The notes beneath the pieces are model-generated. The model saw only the letters and a list, made by a program, of their open reading frames with translations, was not told the origin of the DNA and did no database searches. Below, piece by piece: positions 20,729 through 24,130 of a DNA stretch of 24,130 nt. Origin of the DNA: Acidimicrobiia bacterium (GTDB taxonomy: Bacteria > Actinomycetota > Acidimicrobiia > Acidimicrobiales > Ilumatobacteraceae). A program made the translations under genes and the position numbers. Position 1 is the stretch's first letter. Each line of letters opens with the position of its first letter. The DNA lies in NCBI GenBank assembly GCA_009926705.1, contig RFOJ01000002.1, positions 1-24,130 on the forward strand, given 5' to 3'.

Positions 20729-21304
20729 GTGATGTCCGACCTGTTCACCGCGTTCGGTGTCGTGTTTCTCGCCGAGCTGCCCGACAAGACGATGTTCGCG
20801 ACACTGATTTTGGCGACGCGATACCCGCGCAAGATGGCCGTATGGTGCGGCGTGGCGGGTGCGTACACGTTGCACGTGACCATCGCCGCACTGCTCGGCA
20901 CGGCGATGTCTCGGTTGCCGACCGAGCCGCTTCGCTACGTCGTCGGCACAATCTTCGTCGTCGCCGGCGCATACCTCGTCTGGTCGTCGCGCGCCGAGAG
21001 CGACGATACGAACGAGAGCGCCGCACCCGAGGTCGCACCGTCGTGGAGGTCGACGTTCACGGTTTCAGCTGCGACGATCGGGGTCGCTGAATTTGCCGAT
21101 ATCACGCAACTTGCAACGGCGAGCCTTGCCGCCACTCGTGATTCGGCACTCGCAGTCGGTGTCGGGGCAGCGTTGGCGCTCGCATCAGTGTCGGGCATCG
21201 CGGTGCTCGCTGGTTCTCAAATTGTGAAACGAGTGAACCTACGAATCATTCAGCGCACGGCCGGTGCGTTGTTCGTGATCGTCGGGGTGGCGACGCTCGT
21301 CTAG
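20729..21304 (+). CDS. UPF0016 (GDT1/TMEM165-like) cation transporter
   Basis: UPF0016 proteins are membrane transporters for Mn2+ or Ca2+ built from two repeats of three helices. The 191-residue protein has the expected length and about six hydrophobic segments. The first repeat carries FLAELPDKTMFATLILATRYP, matching the family's E-x-x-D-K-T motif. The second reads VAEFADITQLATASLAA, with Ala and Ile in place of the usual Gly and Lys. The two halves are joined by an acidic loop (ESDDTNESAAPE). GTG at 20729 and ATG at 20732 are equally possible starts. Mn2+ export is the likely function. The stop shares CTAG with the glnR-like stop on the other strand. Confidence 0.85.
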   Translation: MMSDLFTAFGVVFLAELPDKTMFATLILATRYPRKMAVWCGVAGAYTLHVTIAALLGTAMSRLPTEPLRYVVGTIFVVAGAYLVWSSRAESDDTNESAAPEVAPSWRSTFTVSAATIGVAEFADITQLATASLAATRDSALAVGVGAALALASVSGIAVLAGSQIVKRVNLRIIQRTAGALFVIVGVATLV

Positions 21305-21990
21305 CCCGACCACTTCGACGAACCGAAGCGGTAGCCGACGCTGCGCACGGTCTCGATCAAGTGTGCGTGCTCTTCGCCCAACTTTGCGCGCAAACGGCGG
21401 ACGTGCACGTCGACCGTGCGGGCACCGCCGAAGTACTCGTAACCCCAGACTTCTGACAAGATCACTTCTCGCGAGTAGACGCGTCCCGGGTTCTGCACGA
21501 AGAACTTGAGCAGTTCGTATTCCATGTAGGTGAGGTCGAGTGGACTTCCGCCGAACGTCGCCTGATAGGTCTCGAGGTTGAGGCGTAGACCTGCGTGTTC
21601 GACGACCGTCGACGACGGTGCGAGCAACTCGTTGTAGAACATGTGCCGCAGTCGCGCCTCCAGCTCGCGCGGGTGGAAGGGCGACAACTGGAAGTCGTCG
21701 AACAGATTGTCGCGCACTTCGAGATCGCCTACTTGGGCACCAGTGATGAGCACGAGAATGCGCTGCACCGGGCGTTCGAGGCGACGTAGTGCGCGGCACA
21801 TCGCCCAGCCGCCTTCCGGATCTTCGTCGCAGCACACGACGGCCCCCGCCCAGCCTTCGGTTGGCTGCAACTTGGCGAGGTTCTCTGGAGTCTCGACGCC
21901 CTTCCACGAGTAGCCAGAAAGGTCGAGTGTTCGCGCCACGTCGATCGTCGGCGAGTCAGGGAAGACGGCGAGCAAATCGGTCGACGTCAT
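21301..21990 (-). CDS. glnR: GlnR-like atypical OmpR-family nitrogen regulator
   Basis: This 229-residue regulator has a degenerate receiver-like domain (about 1-125) and a complete OmpR winged helix (about 130-225). In the receiver the acidic pocket and phosphoacceptor Asp are not recognisable: MTSTDLLAVFPDSP at the start and AGAVVCCDEDPEG at the expected site. The DNA-binding half has LDLTYMEYELLKFF, SREVILSEVWGYEYFGGAR, TVDVHVRRLRAKLGEEH and IETVRSVGYRF, close in wording to actinobacterial GlnR. GlnR controls nitrogen assimilation without a partner kinase. The ATG overlaps the upstream glutamine synthetase stop (ATGA), so regulator and enzyme are coupled. PhoB/RegX3-like paralogues are the alternative, but context and receiver decay favour GlnR. 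Confidence 0.78.
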   Translation of the reverse strand: MTSTDLLAVFPDSPTIDVARTLDLSGYSWKGVETPENLAKLQPTEGWAGAVVCCDEDPEGGWAMCRALRRLERPVQRILVLITGAQVGDLEVRDNLFDDFQLSPFHPRELEARLRHMFYNELLAPSSTVVEHAGLRLNLETYQATFGGSPLDLTYMEYELLKFFVQNPGRVYSREVILSEVWGYEYFGGARTVDVHVRRLRAKLGEEHAHLIETVRSVGYRFGSSKWSG

Positions 21991-23321
21991 AGCGAACGCA
22001 AGTAGGTGTCGACTTCGAACTGCGAGACGTGAGTCTTGTAGCGGCGCCACTCGGCGCGCTTATTGCGAAGGAACCATTCGAAGATGTGCTCACCGAGAGC
22101 CTCGGCGACGAGCTGCGACGACTCCATCGACTTCAGTGCATCGTTTAGCGATTGCGGAAGTTGTTCGATACCAAGTTTGGCGAGAGCTTGGTCGCCCATC
22201 TCGAACAAGTTCGCGTCGGCCTCGGCAGGGAGCTCGTAGCCCTCTTCGACGCCCCGCAGTCCGGCCGCGAGAATCACCGAGAACGCGAGGTAGGGGTTGC
22301 ATGCCGGGTCGGGCGAGCGCAACTCAATGCGGGTCGCGAGGTCGCTGCCGCGCTTGGGGACCGGCACGCGGATGAGACCGCTGCGGTTGTTGCGCGCCCA
22401 CGAGACGTGCACCGGTGCTTCAAAGCCTGGCACGAGCCGCTTGAAGCTGTTGACCGTCTGGTTTGTGACCGCCGTGATCTCGCTCGCGTGGCGCAGGAGG
22501 CCCGCCATGAACGACTTGGCGACGCTGCTCAAGTTGTACGGATCGTTTGCGTCGTAGAAGGCGTTTGAGTCGCCCTTAAACAACGAAAGGTGCAGGTGCA
22601 TGCCTGAACCTTGCACACCCTCCAACGGTTTCGGCATGAACGTGGCGTGCACATTGCGCATCGCCGCGATTTCTTTCACGACAAATCGGAACGTCATGAC
22701 GCTGTCTGCCATCGCCAGCGCGTCGGTGTGGCGGAGGTCGATCTCGTGTTGGCTCGGAGAATCTTCGTGGAAGCTGTACTCGACCGGAATGCTCATGGTC
22801 TCGAGCGTGCGAATGGTCTCTTTGCGCAGAGAACTTGCGATGTCGGTGGTAGTGAGGTCGAAGAATCCGCCGTTGTCGAGTGGTGTCGGGCGACCGTCGC
22901 CCGGAGGCGCGAAGTAGAAGTATTCGACGTCTGGAGCCACGTAGAACACGAAGCCGAGCTTTCGTGCGGCGTCGAGGTTGCGTCGCAGCACTTGGCGCGG
23001 GTCGCCCTCGAATGGCGTGCCGTCGAGCTGGGCGATGTCGCAAAACACGCGGGCTTCCGCTGCCTTCGAGTCGACCCACGGCAGCACCTCGAAGGTGTTC
23101 GGGTCGGGTAATGCGAGCACGTCTGCTTCTTGCACGCGACCATAACCGTCGATCGACGAGCCGTCGAAGCTCATGCCGTCGTTGAGGGCGTTCTCTAGTT
23201 CGGCCGGGCTGATCGCGAAGCTCTTCAGGTTGCCGAGTACGTCGGTGAACCACAGGCGCACGAGGCGGATTCCGCGCTCCTCGACGGTGCGCAGTACATA
23301 ATCGCGTTGAGCTTCGAGCAT
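21987..23321 (-). CDS. glnA: Glutamine synthetase class I, GlnA2-like, without adenylylation site
   Basis: This 444-residue class I glutamine synthetase-fold enzyme contains SFDGSSIDGYGRVQEAD (the Asp region that binds ammonium in true synthetases), the metal-binding DVEYFYF and SFHEDSPSQHEIDLR, GSGMHLHLSLF, NSFKRLVPG, ARNNRSGLIRVP and RIELRSPDPACNPYLAF. The wording follows actinobacterial GlnA2, which in Streptomyces acts as a gamma-glutamylpolyamine synthetase, so true glutamine synthesis is likely but not certain. The tyrosine adenylylation motif NLYDL is replaced by NLFEM, so GlnE control is unlikely. The ATG at 23321 has AAGGGG at 23330-23335 (8-nt spacing); an in-frame TTG at 23342 was rejected. 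It lies between glnII and the glnR-like gene. Confidence 0.9.
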   Translation of the reverse strand: MLEAQRDYVLRTVEERGIRLVRLWFTDVLGNLKSFAISPAELENALNDGMSFDGSSIDGYGRVQEADVLALPDPNTFEVLPWVDSKAAEARVFCDIAQLDGTPFEGDPRQVLRRNLDAARKLGFVFYVAPDVEYFYFAPPGDGRPTPLDNGGFFDLTTTDIASSLRKETIRTLETMSIPVEYSFHEDSPSQHEIDLRHTDALAMADSVMTFRFVVKEIAAMRNVHATFMPKPLEGVQGSGMHLHLSLFKGDSNAFYDANDPYNLSSVAKSFMAGLLRHASEITAVTNQTVNSFKRLVPGFEAPVHVSWARNNRSGLIRVPVPKRGSDLATRIELRSPDPACNPYLAFSVILAAGLRGVEEGYELPAEADANLFEMGDQALAKLGIEQLPQSLNDALKSMESSQLVAEALGEHIFEWFLRNKRAEWRRYKTHVSQFEVDTYLRSL

Positions 23322-23359
23322 GCCTGGCACCCCTTCAGTCAACCGTCACGACGCTGAGC

Positions 23360-23398
23360 CGAGGTCGCGCACCGACGCGGTGCCGGTGCGCGACCTTG
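23360..23398 (-). terminator. Long perfect hairpin between glnII and glnA
   Basis: AGGTCGCGCACCG (23362-23374) pairs perfectly with CGGTGCGCGACCT (23384-23396) over 13 bp. A G-T and a C-G pair add two more, with a 9-base loop. It lies a few bases after the glnII stop and about 40 nt before the glnA start. No T-tract follows. It may be a partial terminator, an mRNA 3'-end stabiliser for glnII, or a 5'-leader element of glnA. Confidence 0.6.
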
Positions 23399-23403
23399 AT
23401 CGA

Positions 23404-24130
23404 CTACTTGCGGGATTTGGACTTCTTGGCGCCGCCTGACGGCAGCTTCTCCTGCGAGCAGACCGTCTCGAGGAGGAGTCGCGTGACGACGTAGGGGTCC
23501 ATGTTCGCGTTCGGACGACGGTCCTCGGCGTAACCCTTCTTGTCCTTGGCGACTTGCCATGGAATTCTGATCGAGGCGCCGCGATTAGAGACTCCGTAGC
23601 TGAACTGGTTCCACGGAGCAGTCTCGTGCTTGCCGGTGAGGCGGCTCTCGATGTCGTGGCCATAGTTCTTCACGTGCTCCATTACGCGACCGCCAATCGC
23701 CTTGCACGCCGCCTCGATGGCGTCGTACGACGAACGCATGGCCTTGGTGGAGAAGTTGGTGTGCGCTCCAGCGCCGTTCCAGTCACCCTTCTGCGGCTTG
23801 GCATCGAACGACACGACGATGTCGAAGTCTTCGGCGATGCGGTGCAGCAACCATCGAGCGACGTAGAGCTGGTCGCTGACGGCGAGCGCGTCAAGCGGGC
23901 CGACCTGGAACTCCCACTGGCCGGGCATCACTTCAGCGTTGGTGCCGGAGATGTTGAGACCTGCGTCGAGGCACGCTTCCGTGTGGATCTCGATGACATC
24001 GCGACCCATGACGCGACCAGCGCCAACGCCGCAGTAGTACGGACCCTGCGGACCGGGTTCACCATCGAGTTCGGGGAAACCGTACGGGCGGCCGTTCAAG
24101 CGCATGAACGTGTACTCCTGCTCGATGCCG
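23404..24130 (-). CDS. glnII: Glutamine synthetase class II (GlnII), 5' part beyond the window
   Basis: This is a eukaryotic-type GSII, known also in Streptomyces, Frankia and rhizobia, which condenses ammonium and glutamate with ATP. The visible 241 codons start at GIEQEYTF and continue through GPQGPYYCGVGAGRVMGRD, GTNAEVMPGQWEFQVGP, DWNGAGAHTNFSTKAMR, RLTGKHETAPWNQFSYGVSN and ASIRIPWQVAKDKKGYAEDRRP. GSII proteins have about 340 residues, so roughly 100 N-terminal residues lie past 24130. The C-terminus carries an extra basic tail (GGAKKSKSRK). GSII is not adenylylated. Being directly upstream of a class I enzyme and a GlnR-like gene, it is likely part of the same nitrogen-regulated unit. 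Confidence 0.93.
   Translation of the reverse strand, partial: GIEQEYTFMRLNGRPYGFPELDGEPGPQGPYYCGVGAGRVMGRDVIEIHTEACLDAGLNISGTNAEVMPGQWEFQVGPLDALAVSDQLYVARWLLHRIAEDFDIVVSFDAKPQKGDWNGAGAHTNFSTKAMRSSYDAIEAACKAIGGRVMEHVKNYGHDIESRLTGKHETAPWNQFSYGVSNRGASIRIPWQVAKDKKGYAEDRRPNANMDPYVVTRLLLETVCSQEKLPSGGAKKSKSRK

Noticed and set aside
19598..20901. Two frames of over 350 codons antisense to the amidohydrolase
   Set aside because: They are shadows of the metal-site-bearing sense gene, and their translations resemble no protein family.

Overview
This 24.1 kb window looks like chromosomal DNA from a high-GC actinobacterium, most likely an Acidimicrobiia-type lineage. That placement rests on gene content: a RegX3-like regulator, a DUF2342-type metallopeptidase homologue, a GlnR-like regulator beside both a class I and a class II glutamine synthetase, and a twin-arginine lipoprotein. 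Genes are very tightly packed. No prophage, insertion sequence, CRISPR array or obvious transferred island is visible. The lineage is inferred from reading protein sequences and was not computed.

Layout from left to right. 1-905: a RegX3-like response regulator, then a short spacer with direct repeats. 906-4719: a DUF2342-family protein with a degenerate metal motif, divergent from a likely co-transcribed run of moaE, a small membrane protein, mreB, a CrtO-like membrane acyltransferase and a LysM membrane protein. 4729-8305 (minus): 3-hydroxybutyryl-CoA dehydrogenase, leucyl/phenylalanyl-tRNA-protein transferase, and a B12-dependent ethylmalonyl-CoA-mutase-like enzyme. 8427-10079: a PtpB-like tyrosine phosphatase converging on a membrane-anchored cyclophilin. 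10133-13305: aspartokinase (frameshifted in this sequence), a methyltransferase and aspartate-semialdehyde dehydrogenase. 13389-13957 (minus): tRNA-Pro(CGG) and a stand-alone receiver protein. 14026-16193: an NfeD-family membrane protein and a Nudix hydrolase. 16190-17823: Mrp (ApbC) divergent from an A-type Fe-S carrier. 17816-20713: a Tat-exported thioredoxin-like lipoprotein divergent from RidA, a small membrane protein and an 8-oxoguanine-deaminase-like amidohydrolase. 20729-21304: a UPF0016 cation transporter. 21301-24130 (minus): a nitrogen-assimilation block of glnII (cut by the window edge), a GlnA2-like class I synthetase and a GlnR-like regulator.

Two anomalies affect core genes. 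mreB carries an exact in-frame 30-bp tandem duplication that repeats a conserved ten-residue strand. The aspartokinase gene has a frameshift in its conserved N-terminal loop, best explained by loss of 8 nt. The internal start for the ACT-only beta chain remains intact downstream of that frameshift. Either may be real, or may be an assembly or strain artefact.

A regularity runs through the whole window. Fourteen genes that head a transcription unit, or could do so, have a TAnnnT hexamer (TAGCCT, TAACCT, TACGCT, TACCGT and similar) ending 6-10 nt before the start codon. This is the signature of leaderless transcription. Genes inside operons lack the hexamer and instead have a Shine-Dalgarno sequence or a stop/start overlap. 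I used this rule to choose several GTG starts.
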